64,000 nucleotides of DNA from Candidatus Thiodiazotropha endoloripes (GTDB taxonomy: Bacteria; Pseudomonadota; Gammaproteobacteria; Chromatiales; Chromatiaceae). The stretch is from positions 124,001 through 188,000 of the forward strand of contig NZ_LVJW01000007.1 of NCBI RefSeq assembly GCF_001708965.1, written 5' to 3'. Numbering within the stretch: position 1 is the stretch's first letter; every line of letters starts with the position of its first letter. Shown here piece after piece: positions 15,813-26,400 of this stretch. A program made the translations under genes and the position numbers. The notes beneath the pieces are model-generated. The model did not search any database. It saw only the letters and a program-made list of their open reading frames with translations, and was not told the origin of the DNA.

Positions 15813-18224
15813 TTAGTCACTCAAGCCGGTCAACAGCCTCCAGGTATCGACAACCGTGTCAGGGTTCAGGGATACACTGGTGATCTTCTGTTCTACCAGC
15901 CATTCGGCAAGATCGGGATAATCGGATGGCCCCTGGCCACAGATACCGACATACTTACCCGCCTTGTTACAGGCCTGTATGGCCATGCTGAGCATCCGTT
16001 TGACGGCCGGATTTCGCTCATCGAAGCTATTGGCAACCAGCCCGGAATCCCGGTCCAGCCCCAGGGTTAACTGAGTCATGTCGTTGGAGCCGATGGAGAA
16101 GCCGTCAAAGTACTCAAGGAACTCTTCCGCCAAAACGGCATTGGATGGCAGTTCGCACATCATGATCACACGCAGATCTTTTTCACCCCGTTTCAGACCA
16201 TTCTGTTCCAGCAGGCTGATCACGCCGGAGGCTTCGTCCAGGGTGCGGACAAAGGGGATCATGATCTCCACATTGCTGAAGCCCATCTCTTCCCGAACCC
16301 GTTTCAGGGCGCGGCACTCCAACTCAAAGCAGGGTCTGAAGCTCTCGGAGATATAGCGCGAAGCACCACGGAAACCGATCATCGGATTCTCTTCGGAGGG
16401 CTCATAGAGCTTGCCACCGATCAGGTTGGCGTACTCATTCGACTTGAAGTCGGACATGCGTACGATGACCGGCTTGCCCTCGAATGCGGCCGCCAGGGTG
16501 GAGATACCTTCCACCAGCTTCTCCACATAGAACTCCACCGGATCGTCGTAACCGTTCATCTGGCTCTGTGCGGCCGCCTTGATATCCTCAGGCAGCTTAT
16601 CGAACTCCATCAGTGCGCGGGGATGAACACCGATGGTGGTGTTGATGATGAACTCCAGTCGGGCCAGGCCGATACCCCCATTCGGGATCCGGCTGAAGGC
16701 GAAGGCGCGACTCGGATTGGCCACATTCATCATGATCTTGGCCGGTGCTTCCGGCAGACTGGTGACATCACCCTGGGTGACTGAGTACTTCAGCAGGCCC
16801 TCATAGATGAAACCGTCATCACCTTCCGCACAGGAGACCGTCACCTCCTGGCCTTCCTGAAGTTTTTCAGTCGCGTCATGACAACCGACCACGGCCGGGA
16901 TACCCAGTTCCCGGGCGATGATCGCCGCGTGGCAGGTACGGCCGCCCCGGTTGGTGACAATCGCCGAAGCTTTTTTCATCACCGGCTCCCAGTCGGGATC
17001 GGTCATGTCGGTGACCAGCACATCGCCGGCCTCAACTTTGGCCATCTCACTGGCATCGGCAATCACCTTCGCGACACCACTGCCGATCCGCTGACCGATG
17101 GCACGGCCCTGAACCAGCACGTTGCCGTCTTTCTGTTCCAGCTTGAAACGCTCGACGGAGGTGGTATCGACCCGGCTCTCAACGGTTTCTGGACGCGCCT
17201 GCAGGATGTAGAGCTGACCGTCGGTGCCGTCCAGACCCCATTCGATATCCATTGGACGCTGGTAGTGTTTCTCGATGGTAATCGCCATTTGGGCCAGGCT
17301 CTCGACCTGCTCACTGGTGAGTGAGAATTTGGCTTGATCCTGTGGCTCTACATCGACCGTCTTGACCCGATCCTCACCTTCCTGGCCGTAGACCATCTTG
17401 ATCGCCTTGCTGCCCAGGTTGCGGCGCAGAATGGCTGGTCTGCCAGCTTCCACATTGCCTTTGTGGACATAGAATTCATCGGGATTGACAGCACCCTGTA
17501 CCACAGTCTCACCCAGACCATAGGAGCTGGTGATGAATACCGCATCTTTGAAACCGGATTCGGTGTCGAGAGTGAACATGACCCCGGCTGAACCTACATC
17601 GGAGCGCACCATCCGTTGGATGCCTGCAGAGAGTGCCACATCCTCATGGGCAAATCCCTGGTGAACACGGTAGGAGATGGCCCGGTCGTTATACAGAGAG
17701 GCGAATACCTCTTTGATCGCGATCAGAACGTCTTCCAGACCCTGCACGTTGAGAAAGGTCTCCTGCTGACCGGCAAAAGAGGCATCGGGGAGATCTTCCG
17801 CAGTCGCTGAGGAGCGCACAGCCACGGAGGGCACTTCTGCGGCATCGCCTACCAGCTTTCTGTAAGCGGCGGTAACCGCGTTCTCCAACTCTTCCGGAAA
17901 CTCGGCTTCGACCACCCATTCACGGACTGTCTTGCCCGCTTCCGCAAGTGCCGTGACATCACTCACATCGAGTTGCTGTAACAGCGGGTCGATTCGCTCT
18001 GCAAGGCGGTTGTGTCGCAGAAACTCACGATAGGCGTGGGCTGTGGTGGCAAAGCCGCCGGGAACGGAGACGCCCGCATCGGCAAGACCACTGATCATCT
18101 CGCCAAGCGATGCGTTCTTGCCGCCGACCTGATCGACATCATGCATTTTCAGGTTTTCAAACCAGATTATTTGTTCATTCACCGCTTGCCCTCGGCTTTT
18201 GGATTGATTGGATGGATCAGTCAT
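15813..18224 (-). CDS. ppsA: Phosphoenolpyruvate synthase (pyruvate, water dikinase)
   Basis: 803 residues, the usual size. It has an N-terminal ATP-grasp domain ([32 protein letters not shown]), a central phosphohistidine domain ([20 protein letters not shown], with the catalytic His) and a C-terminal PEP/pyruvate barrel ([31 protein letters not shown]). It converts pyruvate and ATP to PEP, AMP and phosphate. The ATG at 18222-18224 follows CAGAGG at the right distance; the in-frame extension to 18323 overlaps the upstream small gene and looks non-coding. It lies 4 bases after the Cys-rich protein gene at the end of the rnf block, linking POR-made pyruvate to gluconeogenesis. Confidence 0.95.
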   Translation of the reverse strand: MTDPSNQSKSRGQAVNEQIIWFENLKMHDVDQVGGKNASLGEMISGLADAGVSVPGGFATTAHAYREFLRHNRLAERIDPLLQQLDVSDVTALAEAGKTVREWVVEAEFPEELENAVTAAYRKLVGDAAEVPSVAVRSSATAEDLPDASFAGQQETFLNVQGLEDVLIAIKEVFASLYNDRAISYRVHQGFAHEDVALSAGIQRMVRSDVGSAGVMFTLDTESGFKDAVFITSSYGLGETVVQGAVNPDEFYVHKGNVEAGRPAILRRNLGSKAIKMVYGQEGEDRVKTVDVEPQDQAKFSLTSEQVESLAQMAITIEKHYQRPMDIEWGLDGTDGQLYILQARPETVESRVDTTSVERFKLEQKDGNVLVQGRAIGQRIGSGVAKVIADASEMAKVEAGDVLVTDMTDPDWEPVMKKASAIVTNRGGRTCHAAIIARELGIPAVVGCHDATEKLQEGQEVTVSCAEGDDGFIYEGLLKYSVTQGDVTSLPEAPAKIMMNVANPSRAFAFSRIPNGGIGLARLEFIINTTIGVHPRALMEFDKLPEDIKAAAQSQMNGYDDPVEFYVEKLVEGISTLAAAFEGKPVIVRMSDFKSNEYANLIGGKLYEPSEENPMIGFRGASRYISESFRPCFELECRALKRVREEMGFSNVEIMIPFVRTLDEASGVISLLEQNGLKRGEKDLRVIMMCELPSNAVLAEEFLEYFDGFSIGSNDMTQLTLGLDRDSGLVANSFDERNPAVKRMLSMAIQACNKAGKYVGICGQGPSDYPDLAEWLVEQKITSVSLNPDTVVDTWRLLTGLSD

Positions 18225-18228
18225 TGTT

Positions 18229-18426
18229 TTAACCTCTGAGGTGGTCTCCTTGACGTTGGCAGCTGTTTCCGCTGCACAGACAGCTTTTACCACAGCCTGT
18301 GCCCTCTTCCTTATGAGGACCAAACTCAGGATGTAGTTTAGAAAAGCGTCGGGTGATGGACTGGATGATCAACCAGCCCAACAACAGAATCGGTATCACG
18401 GTCATGGCGATGAGAAAGTCGAGCAT
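18229..18426 (-). CDS. Small Cys-rich membrane protein (NqrM/DUF539-like architecture)
   Basis: 65 residues: one N-terminal membrane helix ([20 protein letters not shown]) and a C-terminal tail with [13 protein letters not shown], five cysteines in short spacing. It is packed between rnfA (4 bases upstream) and ppsA (4 bases downstream). NqrM, a small membrane protein with a Cys cluster, is needed to assemble the related Na+-NQR. By layout and position this protein may serve Rnf maturation (Fe or Fe-S delivery), but that is inference and the match to NqrM itself is not firm. The ATG at 18424-18426 was chosen as the start of the helix. Confidence 0.75.
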   Translation of the reverse strand: MLDFLIAMTVIPILLLGWLIIQSITRRFSKLHPEFGPHKEEGTGCGKSCLCSGNSCQRQGDHLRG

Positions 18427-18430
18427 CGAA

Positions 18431-19012
18431 TCAACCTCCGAGTCCGGCAAAGCCCATGAACGAGAGTGAAAGCAGACCACCCAGCATCAGACTCACTGCG
18501 GCACCCTGGGTGATGCTCGGCATGGTCGAAAGCTCCAGCTTCTCCCGCAGACCGGCCATCAGCAGGATTGCCAGGATAAAACCAACGCCGGCGCCCAGTG
18601 CATAGACCAGGGATTGCAGGAAACTGTACTCTTTGAATGTCTGGAACAGGGCCAGACCGAGGATTGCACAGTTGGTGGTGATCAACGGCAGAAAGATGCC
18701 CAATGAGCGAAACAGGGCAGGGGTAAATTTTTTCAGGGCCATTTCCACCAATTGTACGGCACTGGCGATCACGGCGATATAGGCGATCAGGCGCAGGAAT
18801 TCGATCTCAAAGGCCACCAGGACCTCATTGATCAGAAACGCGCAGACTGAACTGACCAACATCACAAACAGGGTTGCCAGGCCCATTGGCAGGGCCGTAT
18901 TGATCTTTCCCGAGACACCGAGGAACGGGCACAGGCCGAGAAACAGGGCAAGTACAAAGTTATTTGCCAGTACAGCGTTGAGAAATATAAAGCTTAGGGT
19001 TTCTGTCGCCAT
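18431..19012 (-). CDS. rnfA: Rnf electron transport complex subunit RnfA
   Basis: 193 residues, identical in length to E. coli RsxA. It begins MATETLSFIFLNAVLANNFV and is almost wholly hydrophobic with six predicted helices. The blocks LANNFVLALFLGLCPFLGV and TNCAILGLALF carry the conserved Cys residues that ligate the intramembrane Fe-S cluster shared with RnfE. The in-frame upstream TTG at 19051 adds an atypical leader, so the ATG was preferred. It lies between rnfE and the small Cys-rich protein. Confidence 0.95.
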   Translation of the reverse strand: MATETLSFIFLNAVLANNFVLALFLGLCPFLGVSGKINTALPMGLATLFVMLVSSVCAFLINEVLVAFEIEFLRLIAYIAVIASAVQLVEMALKKFTPALFRSLGIFLPLITTNCAILGLALFQTFKEYSFLQSLVYALGAGVGFILAILLMAGLREKLELSTMPSITQGAAVSLMLGGLLSLSFMGFAGLGG

Positions 19013-19097
19013 CGTGGTCACTTTATGATGTTTAAGGAGAACAGGCTGCAACGACCTGTGGGGATCCGAACGAAATTCACCTGTGAGATCCTGATGT

Positions 19098-19742
19098 TCA
19101 TGATTCTGCCGCCGGATCCAGTTCAGTCTCGGATTTCCGCTGCTTCAGCCACTCAAACAGCAGCAGCCAGGCACCCAGGACCAGAAAGCCGCCGGCAGGC
19201 AGTACCATCACTACCCAGGGTTCGAATCTGGGGCCGAACAGGTCGATGCCGAACAGGCTGCCGGCACCCAGGATCTCGCGCACCACACCGAGACAGAGCA
19301 GGGCCAGGGTAAATCCCAGTCCCATGCCGGTGGCGTTGATGATCGACTTCAATGGCGGATTCCTGGAAGAGTAGGCCTCGGCCCGACCCAGTATCATGCA
19401 GTTGGCAACGATCAGCTGGATAAAAGCACCCAGCGCATTGTAGAGGTCCAGGGAGATCGCCTGGATGGTGTAGTCGACAATGGTGACGAAGGTGGCGATG
19501 ATGACGATATAGGTGGCGATGCGCACCTGCTTGGGTATGCTGTTGCGAAGCAGCGAGATTAAAGTTCCCGAGGCGAGCAGTACGAAAAGTGTGGCAACAC
19601 CCATCGCCAGGGCATTGATCGCCGAGTTGGTCACTGCCAGTACCGGGCACATGCCCAGCAGCATGACAAACACAGGGTTTTCACGCCACAAACCTTCACT
19701 GAAGGTATCCCAGGTGATGGTGTTGTCTTGTTTTTTCGCCAT
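19098..19742 (-). CDS. rnfE: Rnf electron transport complex subunit RnfE
   Basis: 214 residues with the RnfE/RsxE pattern: ENPVFVMLLGMCPVLAVTNS and IVANCMILGRAEAYSSRN, and six membrane helices. With RnfA it forms the inverted pair of subunits in the membrane and shares the Fe-S cluster. Its start codon is only about 10 bases from the end of a MITE-like element, and the bases in between lack a good Shine-Dalgarno sequence, so its translation or transcription may be altered compared with an intact rnfGE junction. Confidence 0.95.
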   Translation of the reverse strand: MAKKQDNTITWDTFSEGLWRENPVFVMLLGMCPVLAVTNSAINALAMGVATLFVLLASGTLISLLRNSIPKQVRIATYIVIIATFVTIVDYTIQAISLDLYNALGAFIQLIVANCMILGRAEAYSSRNPPLKSIINATGMGLGFTLALLCLGVVREILGAGSLFGIDLFGPRFEPWVVMVLPAGGFLVLGAWLLLFEWLKQRKSETELDPAAES

Positions 19743-19752
19743 GGTTATCTGT

Positions 19753-20021
19753 TAGGGTCTGTTAACATGAATCCAATTGGCCCTGCTGTGACTATTTTTT
19801 CGCCCAGCAAGGCAGAATGAGCGAAGTGTCGTCACTCGACATGAGCGAATGATAACGCCGCTGGGCGGAAAAACAGCCTCAGCCCTTCGGGTTGCCCCTG
19901 AAAAAGCGCCACTCGGCGTTGCTCGTCGTTCATTTGGAATCACCAAACCTCTCTCCTCGCGCCTTGATTGGCGCTTTTTCAGGGGCAACAGGGCCAATTG
20001 GATTCGTGTTAACAGGCCCTA
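19753..20021. mobile_element. MITE-like element with 32-bp terminal inverted repeats, copy A
   Basis: A 269-base element between rnfG and rnfE. Left end 19754-19785 and right end 19989-20020 are inverted repeats with two mismatches in 32 bases (AGGGYCTGTTAACAYGAATC onward). TA lies on each side. Inside are two further inverted repeats: CGCCCAGC with GCTGGGCG, and a perfect 21-base pair of arms at 19891-19911 and 19969-19989. There is no transposase. It shares its ends and the internal CCAGCAAGGCA with the copy at 46215-46312. The flanking TA pairs would fit TA-targeting transposases of the IS630/mariner type, which is inference. Confidence 0.85.
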
Positions 20022-20093
20022 GTTCAAATCAGTTATTGTCAATCAATTGGACGCTGTCTTACTTTGCGCATGATCAATTAAATCAGGCATTAT

Positions 20094-20822
20094 TCACTGT
20101 GTCCCGCTGTCCGGAGTTTCAGGCTCGCTTGGCGGCGGTGGCGCATTGCGTATTACATCGATGTGCGGCATCAGCTGGGGCAGCAAGAGCTGAGTAGATT
20201 GATTCAGCGCTTTGCCGACTGCCTGTGAGGAGATGGTCGCACCGGATATGGCGTCGATCTCCCAGGGGTGCTGTTTGGTGCCCGCTTTGACGGTCACGAT
20301 CGCGTTTGCCAGTTTATCCCCGCTTGCATTCAGCTTTGCCTCCAGTGCATCGAAGTTGGCGACAAAATTGGCATCAGTGATGATCTTGTCACCCAGTCCC
20401 GGGGTTTCGGCCAGTTTCAGCACTTTGATACCACGGATGCATTCACAATCCGGATCATAGCCATACAGCAGGTGGATCATATCCGCATAGCCCTGAGCTC
20501 CGGCCTTGGCGGCGACACCTTTCAGGTTGCCCTGCTGATCGTAACCCGCATAGACCAGTATGCCCTCTGTGGGAGCATCCGGGGTGACTGCCGTCACGGC
20601 CGATTCAGTGACCAGGAAGTCACGCCGGGCAACCGCACCGGGGATTACCTGAAACACCGCAGCCTCGATGGCACGTCGTTGGTTTTCAGCAATGATCGGT
20701 TTGGTCAGCTGGTAGGTGAGTACCACCAGAAAACCCGACAGCATGGCGATTCCCATCAGGGTGCGGATCATCGGGCCCGTCGGGGTGGACGGTTGGATGG
20801 CTTGAGCTTCCGGTGTACTCAT
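20094..20822 (-). CDS. rnfG: Rnf electron transport complex subunit RnfG (FMN-binding)
   Basis: 242 residues: a cytoplasmic N-terminus, one membrane helix near 20-42 and a periplasmic FMN-binding domain. The motif ISGATISSQAV carries the Thr to which FMN is covalently linked. ETPGLGDKI is another family block. The last 20 residues are Pro/Glu-rich and variable. Its ATG overlaps the stop of rnfD by four bases, so the two are translationally coupled. The next gene, rnfE, is separated by a MITE-like element. Confidence 0.94.
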   Translation of the reverse strand: MSTPEAQAIQPSTPTGPMIRTLMGIAMLSGFLVVLTYQLTKPIIAENQRRAIEAAVFQVIPGAVARRDFLVTESAVTAVTPDAPTEGILVYAGYDQQGNLKGVAAKAGAQGYADMIHLLYGYDPDCECIRGIKVLKLAETPGLGDKIITDANFVANFDALEAKLNASGDKLANAIVTVKAGTKQHPWEIDAISGATISSQAVGKALNQSTQLLLPQLMPHIDVIRNAPPPPSEPETPDSGTQ

Positions 20823-21865
20823 TTGCCTGCCCTCTGCTCTCCGAAAACCCTGGGTTGGGTGATCTGATCGATCAATGGTGTGGCGGCATTGCCCAGCAGA
20901 ATGGCATACATTACCCCCTCGGTAAGGCCGCCGAAGAGTCGGATGATCACCGTGATCACGCCAATCATCAAGGCATAGATCACCACCCCCAGGGGGGTAA
21001 CCGGTGAACCGACCATGTCACTGGCCATGAACCAGGCGCCGAGCATCAGGCCGCCGGACAGCACCACGAACAGCGGGTCCGGATATTTGACCGGATCGAT
21101 CATGTAGAAGATTCCGGCGGTCACCGCGGCACCGACCAGGACCAGTACCGGAATGCGCCAATCGAGCATCCGTCTTGCCGCCAGATAGAGACCGCCGGCC
21201 AGAATCAGCAATGCGGATGTTTCACCGGCGGAACCGGCGGTGGTGCCGAGCAGCATATCCAGGTGATCGGTGACCACCCCTTCGAATTTCTGCAATGCCA
21301 ACGGTGTGGCGCCGGAAAAGGCGTCCACGGTGACTTCCGAGACCCAGTCCGTAACCCCAGGGGGTTGCAGAAACGGCGGGGTAAGTGTGGTGGGGATGAA
21401 CTGGCTGAAGCGGCCATCGAAAAATGCCGGGGTCCAGGTGGTGATGGCAACCGGAAAGGCCGCTTGTACGAACGCCCGCCCGATCAGTGCGGGATTCATG
21501 GCGTTCATGCCCAGACCGCCGAACATCGCCTTGCCCAACGCCACACCGACGAAGGCGGCTACCGCACCCATCCAGAGGGGAAAACCCGGTGGCAGGGTCA
21601 TCGCCAGCAGCAGTCCGGTGATGGTGGCAGACCAGTCTCCCAGGGAGCTGGACTTGCCGCTGAGTGCATTGAACAGGCGTTCACTCAACAGACAGGTGAG
21701 GGTGACGACCACCAGCAGTGCCAGTGCACTGATGCCGAATTGCCAGACAGTGAATGCACAGATCGGTAGCAGGGCGTAGACCACATTGCGCATGATAACG
21801 ACCACATCCTCCCCGGCATGGGCATGAGGTGAGGTACGCAGTTCAATGGTGGATTTTTTACTCAT
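20819..21865 (-). CDS. rnfD: Rnf electron transport complex subunit RnfD
   Basis: 348 residues with about nine or ten membrane helices. The motif FSGATPLALQ contains the Thr for covalent FMN. GLGMNAMNPALIGRAFVQAAFP and FMASDMVGSPVTPLG are conserved blocks. It forms the membrane core of the complex together with RnfA, E and G and is a candidate for the ion path. It starts 35 bases after rnfC ends. Confidence 0.95.
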   Translation of the reverse strand: MSKKSTIELRTSPHAHAGEDVVVIMRNVVYALLPICAFTVWQFGISALALLVVVTLTCLLSERLFNALSGKSSSLGDWSATITGLLLAMTLPPGFPLWMGAVAAFVGVALGKAMFGGLGMNAMNPALIGRAFVQAAFPVAITTWTPAFFDGRFSQFIPTTLTPPFLQPPGVTDWVSEVTVDAFSGATPLALQKFEGVVTDHLDMLLGTTAGSAGETSALLILAGGLYLAARRMLDWRIPVLVLVGAAVTAGIFYMIDPVKYPDPLFVVLSGGLMLGAWFMASDMVGSPVTPLGVVIYALMIGVITVIIRLFGGLTEGVMYAILLGNAATPLIDQITQPRVFGEQRAGK

Positions 21866-21900
21866 GTTTGTTTTTCAGCTATACAACATAGGCCTTGGGA

Positions 21901-23241
21901 TTAAGCAGCCTGTTCCCGATTGATCGCTTTGGCGATCCGAAAATACTGCACCAGGGGAATATTCGAGGGGCAGACATAGGAGCAGCAGCCACACTCGAAA
22001 CAGTCGGTCAGATGATAGTCTTCAGCCATCTCCTCATATTTACGCTTCGCTGCCAGTTGTCCGAGCATCGAGGGATTGAGATGCATGGGGCAGGCACTGA
22101 CACAACGGGCACAACGGATACAGGGCCAGATCTTATGGCTCTCATCCTCAATGGAGGGTTCATTGAGTACCAGTAGTCCGGAGGTTCCCTTGGTAATCGG
22201 AGTATCCAGTGCGGAGACGGCTGGCCCCATCATCGGACCACCCAATATAAACTCAGTACGGGCACCCTCGTAACCCACATAGTCGAGAATATATCGGATC
22301 GGGGTACCCAGAGGCACCAGGTAGTTGGCCGGTTTGGCGATGCCGGGTCCTGCGACGGTGATTACCCGCTCGATCAACCCCCGTCCTTTCGGCAGCAGAT
22401 CCCCCAGGCCGGCCAGGGTGCCCACATTATTGACCACCACGCCCACATCGGCGGGCAGGCCTCCGGTGGGTACCTCCCGATCCAGGGCCGATTTGATCAG
22501 CATCTTTTCAGAGCCTTGAGGGTACTTGGTCTCTACCGCCTTGACCTCAACCGGGCTGCCATTGGAGAGGTGGCTCTTAAGCAGTTCCACCGCATCCATT
22601 TTGTTGTCTTCGATGCCGATGATCGCCTTTTCCGTACCGGTAGCGCGCATCGCATAGCGAATTCCACGCAGCAGGGCTTTGGGGTGTTCCAGCATGATCC
22701 TGTGATCACAGGTCAGGTAGGGCTCACATTCACAACCATTGACGATCAGTGTATCGACCTGCTTGTCTTCCGGGATGGCGAGCTTCATATGTGACGGGAA
22801 GGCCGCGCCGCCAAGTCCAACCATGCCGCTATCCTGGATCGCCTGGATGATCTCCTGCGGCGATAGTTCACTCATATCCCGTGGCTGTTCCCACAGCACT
22901 TCCTGGGTCGAGCCCTCATAGACATCGATAAGGATGGCATTGGTCTTCGGACCCTTGGGAGTCGGCATCAATTCGATACCTGCAATTCTGCCTGTGGCAG
23001 GGGCATGCAGAGGAACTGAAAAGTTACCGTCCGCCTTGGCGATCGGTTCACCCCGAACCACCTCCTGGCCTTTGACGACCAGGGGTATCGCCGGTTTACC
23101 GATATGCTGGTCCAGCGGCAATACCAATTGCGGGGGGAAGGGGAGACGGCGGATCGGTTTGTCCGCCGTATCCTTGTGATAGGGCGGATGGATGCCGTGT
23201 GTAAAGCCTTTCTGCCCAAACAGCAGGTTGAACAATCCCAT
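21901..23241 (-). CDS. rnfC: Rnf electron transport complex subunit RnfC
   Basis: 446 residues, compact compared with enterobacterial RsxC, which has a long Ala/Lys-rich tail. An N-terminal barrel-like region is followed by an NADH/FMN-binding part (MVGLGGAAFPSHMKL; NGCECEPYLTCDHRIM) and two [4Fe-4S] motifs (CIRCARCVSACPMHLNP, CFECGCCSYVCPSNIPL). It is the NADH dehydrogenase end of the complex. It follows the POR gene and precedes rnfD, so the oxidoreductase is embedded within the rnf gene order. Confidence 0.95.
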   Translation of the reverse strand: MGLFNLLFGQKGFTHGIHPPYHKDTADKPIRRLPFPPQLVLPLDQHIGKPAIPLVVKGQEVVRGEPIAKADGNFSVPLHAPATGRIAGIELMPTPKGPKTNAILIDVYEGSTQEVLWEQPRDMSELSPQEIIQAIQDSGMVGLGGAAFPSHMKLAIPEDKQVDTLIVNGCECEPYLTCDHRIMLEHPKALLRGIRYAMRATGTEKAIIGIEDNKMDAVELLKSHLSNGSPVEVKAVETKYPQGSEKMLIKSALDREVPTGGLPADVGVVVNNVGTLAGLGDLLPKGRGLIERVITVAGPGIAKPANYLVPLGTPIRYILDYVGYEGARTEFILGGPMMGPAVSALDTPITKGTSGLLVLNEPSIEDESHKIWPCIRCARCVSACPMHLNPSMLGQLAAKRKYEEMAEDYHLTDCFECGCCSYVCPSNIPLVQYFRIAKAINREQAA

Positions 23242-23443
23242 AGTCTCTCTGATCTCGTTTAACCTTAAGTTCGCAATTGAACACGGTGTTGTGGGAAATC
23301 CATTATCGGGTTTGCCATAACAGGATCCATGCGCCGGATCGTAGCCATAAATTGCAGAATCGAGATTTAACCGGCGGAGCCGAAGCTCCGCACACTGTTA
23401 GCCTCATCGACCATGCTGGTTGAGCCAGATGGTCGCCGTGGAT

Positions 23444-26400
23444 TTACTGAAATTTCGCTGCACGTTTGACAAACTTTTCCAGGTCTTTTTCAGTAGCGTT
23501 CCAGGGTGTTCCAGGATGGATGCAGGCAGCCGTACACTTCTCTGCAGCCTTCACGATATCCTTGAACTGACCACCCTTTGGATCGGCGATAATCGCTTTC
23601 TTTTCGTCGTTGTAGGCGAAAATTTTCGGATTGATCTCGATACATTCATCACAGGCTGTACATTCCGGGGTTTCGATCCACACCGGTTCGTAGTCCCCTG
23701 CGGCAGCACCATTGCCTCCTGCCGGGGCATTGCTGCCATTGGCAGAGATCGAACCTGCCAGGGCGTCTGCATTGCCGCTGGCGGCCATTGAGAGCAGGGT
23801 GGAACTGAGGCGGTTGGCCATATCGACTTTGGCCTGATCGACCAGGGCATCCACATCCACTTTGTTCATCTCGCCGGCGACACCCTTCAGCTGACGCCAG
23901 AACTGTCGGCGCTCTTGACAGGATTTGGCGATCTCCTGTGCACAGATGATACGCATAAGACGGTTCTTGCTGTCCACACCCCAGATGTAGGGGAATTTGC
24001 CTTCCCGGTCATCTTCATCCATCTCCAGGAACTCATCCATGGCGACCATGTCATCGTTCCAGGTCTCCGGAGGCGCCATGCGGAACTGCTTACGGAAACG
24101 CCCTTCGGTGACGGCAAAGTCGGCGAAGGTCATGGGCACTTCCAATTTACACGCTTCACCTTTGTCGTCCAGATAGTCGATGGTGTAGGTTGGCCAGTCA
24201 TCGTCCAGTGAAGGATTGCCATCCAGATCGATACAATCTTCGATGGTCTCACCGGCATCCGGATCGTATTTCATCAGTGGGTAGGCTCTCGATTCCACAG
24301 CCATTTTCGACTGTTTGAAAGCGATGTCGTCGCCAACTCCATGCTCCGGAGGACAGACCGCATAGATGTTGAACAGTGCCGGATGGCGGCTGTTCAGGCC
24401 ATCGATGTAGCCTTCCAACAGGTGGGTGGTGTTACTGATGGTGCCCTGCAGGACGTAGGTTGTTCGATGGGCGATGCCGATCAGTGAGACCTCTTTACGA
24501 ATCTCTTCCTTACCTTTCCAAGCCTTACCGTAGGGACTCATATCCGCAACCTGGCCGATGTAGCCGGAGGTACAGGCCTGACCACCGGTGTTGGAGTAGA
24601 CCTGGGTATCGAGTACCAGGACTTTCACCGGCATGCCGGAGGCGAGGACACGGGAGAGGTTTTGGAAACCGATGTCATACATCGCGCCGTCACCACCGAC
24701 CGATACGACCGGCGGACAGAGCAGCCACTCCTCTTCGCTGAACTGCTTCCAGTTGAACTGTTGGAAGAAGGCGCCGTGCTCGACGGCATTGTACTTGCCC
24801 GCCAGTTCCAGTTCCGCTTTACGGATGGTGGCGAAGCCGTTCGCCATCTTACGCATGTGACCTTCGAAAAGCCCCATCGCAACGGATGGGCTGTCCTGGA
24901 ACAGGTGACTGGCCCAGGGGAACGGATAGGGATTGAAGGGGTAAGTGGAGCCCCATACAGAGGTACAACCGGTGGCGTTGACGATACCCATCTCTGCACG
25001 ACCGTTATTGGTCTCACCCTCGGTGTAACGCCATTTCAGATCTCTCAGTTCATCCAGTAACCGGGTTGTGGACTGCAGCCACTCACGATCGATGACCGTC
25101 TTCTCGTGATCACTGTCCAGATTCTCGCTCAGTCCGGAGAGGGTCAGATCACTCTCTTCACTTCCGGACATCGCTTCCGAGATGGCTTTCGAGCTGCTCA
25201 GATCCACACCTTCGGCCAGTTTCAGTCGGATGTGCTGTTCCAGCTGTTCGATCAGTTTGTCGATCTTCTCGATCTGCTGTTTCACCCGTGGCTGCATCAG
25301 GGCCGTGACGGTTGAGGTGAACAGATGGATGATCGTCTTCTCACCACAACCCAGGCAGGCACCGTCGCCACAGGAGAGGGAGTTGTAGTTCTCCTTGTCC
25401 ATCAGCAGGGTCTGCAGTGCGCCGATCTTTTCATCCAGGTCGTCGATGCGGTTGAAGGAAGGATCGCTGGTTGGCAGATCCAGCCAGAATTTCCAGTCGT
25501 CGCGCAGACGGGCAATGGCCGCTTCATCCTGATGGGTAGCCACCAGTGCGTCGTCTTCACAGATGGTGACACACTCCATACAGCCCTTACAGGTGTATGG
25601 ATTGACGGTAATGGAGAAGAGGCCACCGCTGTTTTTGCTCTTCTTCTCCATGTTGTTCCAGTAGGGCTTGGTCACGGAGAACTCGAATTCACCCAAAGCC
25701 TGCAGAAACAGACCGAACTCCTCTTCCAGGGTAGCCCGCGCATCCTCTTCAATCTCGGCGGCACCGATGGTCTCGAGTACGGCCTGATCCAGTACGCTGC
25801 GCACATTGGCCGCTTCGCCGGCCTCTTCGAGCAGTTCACGCAGGCGTTTCTCCACGTTGCGGCTCTCTCTGCGCAGGTATTGGGTCGGACGGCCAGCGGT
25901 TTCGATGCGATTGATCGCAGTGGCGAAAACATCGCTGACCTTGTTGACCAGGCCGGGGATCGCGCTGTCGGGACAGATGGTGTAGCAGTCGCCACAGGCG
26001 GTACAGTTTTCTGCGACCCATTTCGGGTAGTCGAAGCGGATCTGGGTCATGTCGCGGAAGACACCGGTGGAGGCCGGCATCAGTGACAGAGCCTGGTAGG
26101 GGTCGGCCAGATTCTCATTGCCCTTACCGGTGGCATAGAAGCTGCCGGTCTGTTCCCAGAAACGGTGTACATCGGAGATGCCGCCTTCCGCTTCAGGCAG
26201 TTGCTTGAGCATCACCGGCATGCCGATCTCTTTCTTCACCGGCAGCTGAGCGCTGCTGCCGATGACTTTGTTGGTGATCTCATGGATCTCATCGAAACCA
26301 CGGCGAACAACCCGCAGGTTGTCTTCAACCACCCGGCGGCCCTTGCTGCCGAACTTGGCTTCGAGCTGACTCTCGATGGCACTGAACAGTTTCTTCTCGT

